NCBI RefSeq assembly: GCF_017742245.1
Contig: NZ_JAGHKO010000001.1
Location: 2,509,061 to 2,573,060 of the forward strand
Direction of reading: 5' to 3'
From: Niastella soli
GTDB lineage: Bacteria > Bacteroidota > Bacteroidia > Chitinophagales > Chitinophagaceae
DNA length: 64,000 bases
Positions 51,707 to 60,764 of this stretch are shown here, piece after piece (the stretch's first letter is position 1; each line of letters begins with the position of its first letter). The translations under genes and the position numbers were made by a program. A model generated the notes under the pieces. That model saw only the letters and a program-made list of their open reading frames with translations. It was not told where the DNA came from and ran no database searches.

Positions 51707-54700
51707 TTACCTTATCAAAGTAATGTCTCCGGTTTTACGAAGCTTATTCCCATCAAAGAATTCTACATCGAGCGTATAAGCATATACATCCATCGGTTGT
51801 GGCTGGCCATTGAGGGTACCATCCCAGCCAGCACGGCGATCGTTGGTCTCAAACACCAGCTTGCCCCAGCGATTATAGATCTTCCAGCTCATTTTCGCAA
51901 TGCCAAAGCCGGTTATGGTAATATAACTATTACGGCCAAAGCGGCCAGGCGTAAAGGCATTAGGCACATCAAGCAGGGGATCTATCAATGCGTCAACCGG
52001 CTTACAAATAGTATCTGTACACCCGCTTTCAGACACTGCCACCAAACAGGCATCAAAAGTGCCGGTAATATTGTATTGATGGCTTACGGTATCAGCCGTT
52101 TTTTTAGTGACGATCTCTTCGTCGCCAAATATCCAATGGTATTCAACAGCCCCTGAGCTCAGGTTGGTAAAAATGATAGGTTTGTTAACTGATGGCGGTA
52201 CGGGCGCAAAAGAGAAATTGGCCACTGGTTTGGCATAAACAGTTATATCCATGTACGTAGAGTCAACCTTATTACAGGTAGTGGTGTCAGTTACTTTCAG
52301 CTTAATGCGATAGGTGCCTATATTCGGATAAATATGCACCGGGTTTACATCACTACTTTGGGAACCATCACCAAAGTCCCATTCGAACTCCATACCCGCC
52401 AGTGAGGTATTATTGAAGATGGCAACATAGGGGGCACAGCCAACTGAAGGCGTTTCAAACCGCGCATCAACCAATGGCGATACCCGTATCTCCTGCACCA
52501 GCGAATCCACGGCATTACAATACGCCGTATCGGTTAAAATAAGTCTTGTTCTATAAGTGCCAGCCGCTTCAAAAGAGTGCCGTATAATGGAGTCGCCGGG
52601 TGTAATACGGGTGCCATCGCCAAAATCCCAGATAAAGCTGCTTGGTTTAAATGGTTTGTGAGACGGGAATGTTGAGGTATTCACAAACTCGTATAGCAGC
52701 GATTGACAGGGGGGCAGCTTTTTGTAGGTATAGTCTATATTGGCCGGATCATCGCGTACATGGATGGTCAGGTACGCCGTATCGCTGATATTACAACTGT
52801 TTGAGTCAATAGCGATAAGGCTTATGCGGAAAACACCCACGTTGTCAAATCTGTGTGTAACATTATAAGATGACGTTTCCACATCGGGCGTATTATCGCC
52901 AAAACTCCAGATGTATTTTCGCGCATCCAGAATGGTATCTTTAAAAGTAACCTCAAAGGGCACACAGCCTACCGTATCGAACACTCCTTTGAAATAAGCT
53001 TTGGGACCAGACCCCACCCCGCTAAAATTCAATAAGATCTTCAGGGCGCCCAGGTTACAGCCACGGGTACCTGCACCATTCTTTGGCGCCCATACGCCAG
53101 GGGTGGTCACATACGATTTGCTAACAGGCAGATCGCGGATGTTACCATAACAGTTGGCGCAAATGGCCTGATAAATGGCCCCGTTTTGATCAAACCGGCT
53201 GGTGCCGCCATCAACGTGTTCACCCAAACCGCCATCCTGACCAAAGAAAGTACCATATAACAATGATTCCGCGTTCCTTTTAAGTACGATGAAATAGAAG
53301 TCGCGGTTATCGGTAATTGATTTTAATGCATCGGAGGTAACCGGCATACCACGAGTACCACCCAGATCATATGGATCGGCCTGTGTAGAGGCAGGTACAT
53401 ACCAACCACCCCAGCCTGAGATATATACATTTTCACAACGGTCAACCAGGAAAGCCACTGGTGAAATATTGGGCTTATCGCCAGATCCAAATGTGGTGGA
53501 GTATTCTATATTGGTGAGGTCAGTGTTTAGTTTAACTACAAACTGTTTAGTGCCGTCATTTTTATAAGCGGCATTTATCACTGGCCACGTGCCCCGGGTA
53601 ACACCCATTACATAGGGATAGTTATTCCGGTCAAACTGGATACCATAGATAATATCCGATTTATCTGTGCCCAGGAAAACACTTTTCTTTTGTTGGGTAC
53701 CGTCATTTGAAATAATGGTGACAAAGCCATCTATGTATCCCTGGAAAGTGCCATTCAAAACCCCCGATCCCGGACCTGATGCGCCGGGGAAATCACTGCT
53801 TTCAGTTCCACCGGCTACATATATATCGTTGTTGACAGGACTTAGTGCCAGTACAAAAGCTGCATCATTGCCCGATCCGCCAACAAATGAACTCCAGATA
53901 ATGCTTTTACAATCGGGTGCTATTTTCAGTACTACACCGTCCTGTGCACCGCTTTTTCTTTGTTGAAAAGTAGTGCCTCTTATCGGAAAATCGCTTGATT
54001 GTGATTGACCAGCCACATAAATAAATCCGGCGTTATCAATGATCACTTCACTGTGCGAATCGTCGCCATAGTTCCTGAGCAACGAAGTTATTTTATGGCC
54101 ACTGGTCTCCATCTGGTCTTCAATATTCAATCCATCATTACCGGTGCCGCCAATACGCATGGAACCAATCAGGGCGCTACCGGTGGCATTCAATTTGGTA
54201 ACTATCATATCGCAATCAGATCCTTCAGTCGTTTTGCCTATCAGGTCGCCAGGATAGTCGGTAGAATAAGTACGACCCAAAACCACCAGATTACCCTGTG
54301 CATCACAATACAAACTATGGGGAAATTCATCGGCGCTGCCACCCAGGTACGTAGCATACACGCGGGTAGAACCATTGGCGCTGAATTTAAAAATGCTGAT
54401 ATCTATCCCTTTTCTGCCACCACGCGACCAGGTAGTTTTATAAGCACCGGGCGAAGTAGGAAAGCCTGAATTAAATGAAATGCCACCCGAGAAAAAGGAG
54501 CCATCAGGGCCAGGCGTGGCCGTAAATCCCCATTCATCGGATGTACTGCCCGTAAAAGAGGAGAAGATGATGGTGGGGTCAATAACCAATGTGCTTGTTT
54601 TTGAATATGCATCGGTTTTAAAACGTACTGTTTTGCCATCGATCTTGTAGGAACAGGGCGTTTCCTGTTTGCCACGCACTTTATCAAACAGATAACTGTA

Positions 54701-55375
54701 GGGATACAGTTCCCTTACTTCACCAAGGCTTGTCTTGATCACAAGCTCGCTTTTTTTGACAGACAGTTTATCGGCCCCATCGTATTGCATGGCAATGTTG
54801 TTCACATCGCCACCGGGGTTCACAATTATATCGTATTTCAACTGACCGTTCTCAGAGTAATAGCGAACATCGATATTGGGATAAACATTTTTATAGATCA
54901 CCGCCTGGCAGCTTTTTACATTGGTGCGCCATTTGGCGGGGTCCTTGCCAATAATATAGTTACTATAACCAGGTAATACTTTATCAGGAACAACCTCAGG
55001 ATTGGCGGAGCCGCCAATGAAGTGCACCTTGTAGGCATGGGAGCGAACGGTAAAGGGAGAATCCACTGCATTCGTAACCTGCCGGGCATTGCTGGTGGTT
55101 GATCTCCTGCTACTGTTTTGGTTAGCGGAGGGCTCGTGGTTATCACGCAACAGTTGCAGGTCGTCTATATTGTGTTGTACAACCGTAAAACCATTTTTAT
55201 GCAGATAAAAATTACCAGCAGGTAATGTGCCTTTGAAGGTGATCTCTTTTTCCCACTGCCCGTTATTCTCAACAAATTCAAATGTAGAAGGTGATTGCGC
55301 AGCCAGGCGTATAACGCCAGTTACGAGCAGCGCTATAACCATCAGAATATTCTTAACCAAAATACGTGTTTTCAA
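51707..55375 (-). CDS. T9SS cargo: DUF7948-SBBP propeller-PKD repeats-type B sorting domain (paralog 2)
   Basis: A 1222-residue exported surface protein. The signal peptide (ILMVIALLVTGVIRLAAQ) is followed by an N-terminal domain (about 30-270; FEFVENNGQWEKEITFKG, NIDVRYYSENGQLKYDI), an SBBP-type propeller (about 270-790; YATYLGGSADEFPHSLYCDA, VDRCENVYISGWGGWY), four PKD domains (about 800-1135; WDFGDGTRITPG, FEWDFGDGSQ) and a C-terminal type B sorting domain (LLDVPNAFTPGRFGRNSY, IYNRWGKLVFETND, DVYAYTLDVEFFDG). It is likely secreted by T9SS and surface-attached with PorP/SprF, whose gene lies 62 bp upstream. The track-compatible start is TTG 55375; ATG 55342 would cut into the signal peptide. 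Function: probable adhesin or gliding-type surface protein. Confidence 0.9.
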   Translation of the reverse strand: MKTRILVKNILMVIALLVTGVIRLAAQSPSTFEFVENNGQWEKEITFKGTLPAGNFYLHKNGFTVVQHNIDDLQLLRDNHEPSANQNSSRRSTTSNARQVTNAVDSPFTVRSHAYKVHFIGGSANPEVVPDKVLPGYSNYIIGKDPAKWRTNVKSCQAVIYKNVYPNIDVRYYSENGQLKYDIIVNPGGDVNNIAMQYDGADKLSVKKSELVIKTSLGEVRELYPYSYLFDKVRGKQETPCSYKIDGKTVRFKTDAYSKTSTLVIDPTIIFSSFTGSTSDEWGFTATPGPDGSFFSGGISFNSGFPTSPGAYKTTWSRGGRKGIDISIFKFSANGSTRVYATYLGGSADEFPHSLYCDAQGNLVVLGRTYSTDYPGDLIGKTTEGSDCDMIVTKLNATGSALIGSMRIGGTGNDGLNIEDQMETSGHKITSLLRNYGDDSHSEVIIDNAGFIYVAGQSQSSDFPIRGTTFQQRKSGAQDGVVLKIAPDCKSIIWSSFVGGSGNDAAFVLALSPVNNDIYVAGGTESSDFPGASGPGSGVLNGTFQGYIDGFVTIISNDGTQQKKSVFLGTDKSDIIYGIQFDRNNYPYVMGVTRGTWPVINAAYKNDGTKQFVVKLNTDLTNIEYSTTFGSGDKPNISPVAFLVDRCENVYISGWGGWYVPASTQADPYDLGGTRGMPVTSDALKSITDNRDFYFIVLKRNAESLLYGTFFGQDGGLGEHVDGGTSRFDQNGAIYQAICANCYGNIRDLPVSKSYVTTPGVWAPKNGAGTRGCNLGALKILLNFSGVGSGPKAYFKGVFDTVGCVPFEVTFKDTILDARKYIWSFGDNTPDVETSSYNVTHRFDNVGVFRISLIAIDSNSCNISDTAYLTIHVRDDPANIDYTYKKLPPCQSLLYEFVNTSTFPSHKPFKPSSFIWDFGDGTRITPGDSIIRHSFEAAGTYRTRLILTDTAYCNAVDSLVQEIRVSPLVDARFETPSVGCAPYVAIFNNTSLAGMEFEWDFGDGSQSSDVNPVHIYPNIGTYRIKLKVTDTTTCNKVDSTYMDITVYAKPVANFSFAPVPPSVNKPIIFTNLSSGAVEYHWIFGDEEIVTKKTADTVSHQYNITGTFDACLVAVSESGCTDTICKPVDALIDPLLDVPNAFTPGRFGRNSYITITGFGIAKMSWKIYNRWGKLVFETNDRRAGWDGTLNGQPQPMDVYAYTLDVEFFDGNKLRKTGDITLIR

Positions 55376-55437
55376 GGTGTAATAAATAGGAAGGTTGGTG
55401 CTATGATAGGGAATACTGTTTTAAATGTTACCCTGTT

Positions 55438-56541
55438 TTAATATTTGAATGATGGGCACATAGACTGTCTTCTGTCACCATTGTATTCGTTATAGAACCC
55501 GTTTTGCGTCAATGCAAATTCAAAGGCGCCACGGCTATAATTATACTTGTTCAGGGATGAAGTGGTAGCGTCGTATGTGAACATCAGTTTTAAGCTTTTC
55601 CAGATAAATCCAACCATCGGAATAACGGCATCTCCAGACCGGTAATAGATACCACCGATCAACTGGCTTTCACCATCGCCCGACAAATTGTATTGAACAT
55701 TACCTCCGGCAACCAGTTCACTGGTTTTGGAGGTAAAGCTGTAATAGGCCATTGGGTTAACGATCACCTGGTCGTTTAACTTTACGCTGGCATTGCCAAA
55801 GGCATTATACCGGCGGGGAATACGACCGTCTGCTCCGGTTGCAGGATCAGTACTTTTAAAGAAGGATTCCCGGGGCGTGTTGAGGTGCATGGCAGAAAAA
55901 CCACCATTCACATATAATTTATCGGTAGGGAAGTAGGCATAGTTAACGCCAACCTGCATATCGAAATAACTCACATTCGGGGCATCGAGCACCACACTGG
56001 TGGGCAGGTTGCTGTCGAAGAACTTGCCATCAAACTGATCGGGAAACTTAAGATCGGTAGTATTGATGCGTTTATTGGCCCAACCTACATTCATCCCAAA
56101 TGATAACAGGTGTGCCACGCCCAGCATCTGATGGTAGGCTGCGGAACCATATATTTTGGTTGAGGTTAAGCCGCCCGAACCGGCTACATCACGTAATATT
56201 AAACCGCCTAATCCCAGCCAGCCGCTTTCAATTCGATCTCTAAAAACCTGTGCATCGCCCCAAATACTCATGGTTTTGTACGGTACACTCATGATAGATG
56301 ACCATTGATTACGGTAATTAACTCCTAATCGATAGTCGGCATCGGGAATAAAGCCCGTATTGGCCGGATTGGTTGTGAGCGGGGAGTTGAACCATTGTGA
56401 AAAATGCAGGTCCTGTGCTGCAGCCTGATAATAAAAACTCATTATACAGGATAGCGGCAGCACAAAGGCTTTAAAAAACAGGTATTTCATTCCTCGAGTC
56501 ACAGGGGGCCAGGCCATTTGTTTTGTTATATTTTTCTTCAT
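55438..56541 (-). CDS. PorP/SprF-family type IX secretion membrane protein
   Basis: A 367-residue outer-membrane beta-barrel protein. A signal segment (FKAFVLPLSCIMSFYYQAAAQ, with a longish N-terminal extension of about 18 residues) precedes the family motif DLHFSQWFNSPLTTNPANTG, followed by GVNYRNQWSSI, GLGGLILRDVAGSGGLTSTK and many alternating strands. PorP/SprF proteins help to translocate or anchor T9SS cargo with type B C-terminal domains and are usually encoded beside it. Here one gene is flanked by two such cargo genes, the next one 62 bp downstream. The start is ATG 56541. Family certain; partner assignment from context. Confidence 0.93.
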   Translation of the reverse strand: MKKNITKQMAWPPVTRGMKYLFFKAFVLPLSCIMSFYYQAAAQDLHFSQWFNSPLTTNPANTGFIPDADYRLGVNYRNQWSSIMSVPYKTMSIWGDAQVFRDRIESGWLGLGGLILRDVAGSGGLTSTKIYGSAAYHQMLGVAHLLSFGMNVGWANKRINTTDLKFPDQFDGKFFDSNLPTSVVLDAPNVSYFDMQVGVNYAYFPTDKLYVNGGFSAMHLNTPRESFFKSTDPATGADGRIPRRYNAFGNASVKLNDQVIVNPMAYYSFTSKTSELVAGGNVQYNLSGDGESQLIGGIYYRSGDAVIPMVGFIWKSLKLMFTYDATTSSLNKYNYSRGAFEFALTQNGFYNEYNGDRRQSMCPSFKY

Positions 56542-56680
56542 AAACCACCCGTCTAAAATTACAATTTGTTAAATGCTGTTAAAGCTTTTCCCAGGCTTTA
56601 ACGTATTATTACCAAAGGGTGTTTCATAGGTAATAATTGTTCGTATTTTCTACGTTAGTCGTTTCACTTTTTACGATAAT

Positions 56681-56757
56681 CCACCTACGCCAAGGCTTCG
56701 GTGGCCAAGTCGGCAATCCTTCGCCCGCCGAAGCTTTAGCGAAGGCGGGGGTAATCC
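56681..56757. repeat. Paired CTACGCYAARGCTTCGG repeat/hairpin block
   Basis: In the 291-bp gap 56542-56832, 56681-56709 (CCACCTACGCCAAGGCTTCGG and GTGG) and 56721-56749 (TCGCCCGCCGAAGCTTTAGC and onward) are inverted versions of one another and of the copy at 51515-51538. The pair can fold into a large hairpin upstream of the PorP gene. Confidence 0.6.
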
Positions 56758-56832
56758 TCAATCCGCGTCGCGGCCCCTATCAACCCTGTCAACGGTGTTA
56801 ACTGATCAACTGGTCATCTGATCAACTTACCC

Positions 56833-59800
56833 CTATCTTATCAAAGTAATATCCCCCGTTCGCCTCAGCTTCTTGCCATCCGAGAATTCAACATCCAATG
56901 TGTAAGCATACACATCCATTGGCTGCGGCGATCCTTTAAAGGTGCCATCCCAGCCCGCTTTTCTGTTATCTGTCTCAAATACCAGCTGCCCCCACCGGTT
57001 ATAAATGCGCCAGGTCATTTTTGAAATGCCAAATCCGGCAACCGCGATATAGGCATTGCGGCCAAACCGGCCGGGTGTAAAGGCATTGGGTACATCCAGC
57101 AACGGATCAATGATCGCTTCCACCTGTTTACAGATCGTATCACTACATTCAAATTGATTGAAGGTAATGAGACAGGCATTAAACGTGCCCGTTTCATTAT
57201 ATTGATGCGATACCGTATCCATGGTGGCCTTTATAGTGGAATCCCCATCGCCAAACAACCACACATACCGCGCTCCGCCGACGGATAAATTGGTAAATAT
57301 GGTAGGTTTATTCGTTACCGGCGGTATAGGTGCCACCGAAAAGTCAGCGGTTGGCAACGGATTCACACTAATATCCATGTAGGTTGAATCCACTATGTTA
57401 CATGTACTACTGTCAACCGCAACCAATGTAACCCGATAGGTGCCCACGTTATTGTATACGTGTACCGGATTTATTTCGTTGGAAATTGGCGAACCATCTC
57501 CAAAATTCCAGGAAAACTGTTGTCCGGCCAGCGACGTATTATTAAAAATAGCGGTATAAGGCGCACAGCCAGATGACGGGGTTTCAAAGCGGGCATCAAC
57601 CAACGGGGAAACGCGCAACTCTTTCACCACAGAATCGGGCGAGTTGCAATAACTGGTATCCTCCAGTATCAATTTGGTTTGGTAAGTGCCTGCCGATCCG
57701 TAAGAGTGCTCAATAATAGCCGCTGCTGGCGTTACTCTGGTACCATCGCCAAAATCCCAGGTAAAGCTGTTGGGATTAAATGGTTTGTTGGGGGGGAAAC
57801 CTGTTTTATTCTCAAATCGGTAATTCAACGATTGACAGGGCGATAATTTGGTTGAGATAAAGTCAAGGTTAGCCTTGTCTGAACGCACATGAATGGTCAC
57901 ATAAGCAGTATCCCTGATATTACAGGTGGTTGAATCGACGCCAACCAAACGCACCCGGTAGTCACCCACGGCGCCGAAGGTATGGGAAACCGACGGATCG
58001 GTGGTTGTTTCGTCGGGCGAGCCGTCGGCAAACGACCACTCATAACTTTTGGCATTGAGAACCGTATCTTTTAACGTAACCGTAAAAGGTACACAGCCAA
58101 GTGTATCTATCACGCCATTGAAATAAGACCTTGGCCCGGCGGCAACACCGGCAAAGTTAAACGCGATCTTGGCCGCAGCCAGGTTACAGTTGGAGGTACC
58201 GGTACCATTGGTAGGGCCCCATACACCGGGGGTAATAGGGTAGGGTACTGAAATACTGCCTACCGAACTGCCAAAGCAATTGGCGCAAATGGCCTGGTAA
58301 ATGACCCCTTGTGCATCGTAGCGGCTGGTGCCGCCATCAACGTGTTCTCCTTCACCACCGCTTTGGCCAAAGAAGGTGCCGTACAACAGGGAGGCCGCAT
58401 CTTTTTTAATTACTATAAAATAGAAATCGTGATTATCGGTAACTGATTTCAGCGCATCGGGTGTGGTGGGCATACCAGCTACGCCCGCCATATTGAAGGG
58501 GTCGCGTCCGCTGCTGGAGATCCAGCCGCCCCAACCGGAAATGTATACATTCTCACACCGGTCAACCAGAAAAGCAACAGGTGAAATATTTGGCCTGCTG
58601 GTGCCGGCGCCAAAGGTGGTGGAATATATAAAACCCGAAAGATCGGTTTGCAACTTGGCAACGAATTGTTTGGTATTGTCGGACCCGTACGCCGCATTCA
58701 CCCGGGGCCAGTTACCTTCAGATGTACCCATGATATAGGGGATGGAAAACCTGTCGAACTTGATCCCATACACGGCATCAAAACCAGAAGTGCCCATATA
58801 ACTGCTCCGGATAATGGAAGAACCGTTATTGGTGATCTCCGCCACAAAGCCATCCACAGAATTGCCATTGGCATTTTGCTGATTACTGGCCTGATAAACA
58901 CCGCTCTTGTTGCCAGGCAGGTTGCTGCTGTTGGTGGCGCCCCCCACATAAATATTGTTGGTGGCAGGACTAACCGAAATTACAAAAGCGCCATCATCAC
59001 CTTCGCCCCCTAAATAACTACTCCATATTACGTTATTACAGGTGGGGTCTATTTTCATTACTACGCCGTCCTGTTTACCACCAGGGGTAGGGCCAAATAC
59101 GGAACCGATTATCTTGAAATTATCAGAACGCGATTGCGCGGCCACATAAATATTATTACCACCATCCAACGTTACTTCACTCCGGCTGTCATCGCCATAA
59201 AAACGCAGGGTAGAAGATAAATTAATGGAACCGCCTTCCTGCATGTCGCTGATGTTAACGCCATCGGGACCAGTACCGCCAATACGAAGCGAACCAATAA
59301 GAGCGGTACCGGCAGCATTGAATTTAGTAACACAAATATCAGCTCCACCGCCAGGACCTACTAATGTACCAGGATATTTGGAAGAATAAGTTCTGCCCAT
59401 AACTACCAGGTTGCCCTGCTGGTCACAGATAAGGCTATGCGGGTAATCGTTTCCTTCACCGCCGAGGTAGGTTGCATAACTCCGTTGAGTGCCGTCGGGA
59501 CTGAATTTAAAGATCCCCATATCAACCCCACCATTGGCCGACCCCCCCTGAAAGGTTGTTTGATAGGCGCCAGGTGAAACCGGGAACCCATTCCCAAAAA
59601 CGATACCGCCGGAATATAAAGACCCATCGGGCCCGGGGGTAGCCGTAAAACCATATTGACCGGCTTTACTGCCTGTGAAGGAAGAGAAGATCAGCGTGGG
59701 GTCGATGATAAGCGTGCTTGTTTTTGAGTAATTGCCAACGCTGAAGCGAACAATGTTTTTATCCAGTACATACGAGCACGTGGTTTCCTGCCGGCCCTTT

Positions 59801-60516
59801 ACGGGATCAAACTGATAGGAATAGGGGTATAATTCTTTTACATCACCAACGGAGGTTTTTATGATCAGCTCTTTGTTTTTGATCAACAGTTTATCGGCGC
59901 CATCGTAGCGCATTTGTATGTTGCCTACATCACCGCCGGGGTTTATAATGAGATCATATTTCAATTGTCCGTTCTCGGAATAATAGCGTACATCGATATT
60001 GGGATAAATGTTTTTATACAACACCGCCTGATAGATCTTCACATGGGAAGCCCATTTGGAAGGATCATTACCAATAAAATAATTGCTATAGGTTGATACC
60101 GGTTTATCAGGCACTATTTCCGCATTGGCGGAAGCACCCACAAATTGGACCTGGTAAGCATGGGAGTGAATAACGAAAGTTGGATAGTTGGGGTTAGAAG
60201 CTCCGCCATCATTGTCTGGTTTGTGCGGATCATAATGGGCTATGCGGGCACTGGCTTGCGAATTCTCAGGATTACCGTCCACGGCGCCATGCTGCCGTTG
60301 AAAATAGCGAAGCAGATCGCTGGTGTTATGTTGTACAACGGTAAAACCGTTAGGATGCAGGTAAAAATCACCTGCAGGTAATTCGCCCTTAAATTTTATT
60401 TTGCTCTCCCACTGGCCTTTGTTCTCAGTAAACTCAAAGGTAGACGGACCACCCTGAGCGAACATTTCAAGGGCTTTGATGGTAAGAAAAAGTATGAGTA
60501 AACTAATTCTGCCCAA
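56833..60516 (-). CDS. T9SS cargo: DUF7948-SBBP propeller-PKD repeats-type B sorting domain (paralog 1)
   Basis: A 1227-residue paralog of the protein encoded at 51707-55375 with the same domain order: signal peptide (ISLLILFLTIKALEMFAQ), N-terminal domain (FEFTENKGQWESKIKFKG), SBBP propeller, four PKD domains (WDFGDGTRVTPA, FSWNFGDGSPISN) and type B sorting domain (LLDVPNAFTPGRFGRNAY, DVYAYTLDVEFSDGKK). Similarity is spread over the full length, with the sorting domain nearly identical. The only standard start is TTG 60516, since no in-frame ATG precedes the signal peptide after the TAG stop upstream. The PorP gene follows 291 bp downstream. Surface adhesin or gliding-related role inferred. 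Confidence 0.9.
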   Translation of the reverse strand: MGRISLLILFLTIKALEMFAQGGPSTFEFTENKGQWESKIKFKGELPAGDFYLHPNGFTVVQHNTSDLLRYFQRQHGAVDGNPENSQASARIAHYDPHKPDNDGGASNPNYPTFVIHSHAYQVQFVGASANAEIVPDKPVSTYSNYFIGNDPSKWASHVKIYQAVLYKNIYPNIDVRYYSENGQLKYDLIINPGGDVGNIQMRYDGADKLLIKNKELIIKTSVGDVKELYPYSYQFDPVKGRQETTCSYVLDKNIVRFSVGNYSKTSTLIIDPTLIFSSFTGSKAGQYGFTATPGPDGSLYSGGIVFGNGFPVSPGAYQTTFQGGSANGGVDMGIFKFSPDGTQRSYATYLGGEGNDYPHSLICDQQGNLVVMGRTYSSKYPGTLVGPGGGADICVTKFNAAGTALIGSLRIGGTGPDGVNISDMQEGGSINLSSTLRFYGDDSRSEVTLDGGNNIYVAAQSRSDNFKIIGSVFGPTPGGKQDGVVMKIDPTCNNVIWSSYLGGEGDDGAFVISVSPATNNIYVGGATNSSNLPGNKSGVYQASNQQNANGNSVDGFVAEITNNGSSIIRSSYMGTSGFDAVYGIKFDRFSIPYIMGTSEGNWPRVNAAYGSDNTKQFVAKLQTDLSGFIYSTTFGAGTSRPNISPVAFLVDRCENVYISGWGGWISSSGRDPFNMAGVAGMPTTPDALKSVTDNHDFYFIVIKKDAASLLYGTFFGQSGGEGEHVDGGTSRYDAQGVIYQAICANCFGSSVGSISVPYPITPGVWGPTNGTGTSNCNLAAAKIAFNFAGVAAGPRSYFNGVIDTLGCVPFTVTLKDTVLNAKSYEWSFADGSPDETTTDPSVSHTFGAVGDYRVRLVGVDSTTCNIRDTAYVTIHVRSDKANLDFISTKLSPCQSLNYRFENKTGFPPNKPFNPNSFTWDFGDGTRVTPAAAIIEHSYGSAGTYQTKLILEDTSYCNSPDSVVKELRVSPLVDARFETPSSGCAPYTAIFNNTSLAGQQFSWNFGDGSPISNEINPVHVYNNVGTYRVTLVAVDSSTCNIVDSTYMDISVNPLPTADFSVAPIPPVTNKPTIFTNLSVGGARYVWLFGDGDSTIKATMDTVSHQYNETGTFNACLITFNQFECSDTICKQVEAIIDPLLDVPNAFTPGRFGRNAYIAVAGFGISKMTWRIYNRWGQLVFETDNRKAGWDGTFKGSPQPMDVYAYTLDVEFSDGKKLRRTGDITLIR

Positions 60517-60764
60517 TGCCTGTCGATTTACGTTGTATAAAAAATAAAAACTGATCTATTCTATTCTTACTGCCTGGAATAATATTAAAAACATATTAAA
60601 CCTACGCAGTGTATGGTTAAATAGCAGGGGATGGAACTAATAATGTATGGTACAATCAATGTGTACGATCAATCTCAAGTAAGCAGTTAAGCGTTTACAA
60701 TTTTCCAATAAGGCGAATTGCAAACTGCATGATTTAGCAGTGTTGGTTTATGGTGCTTAGATAC

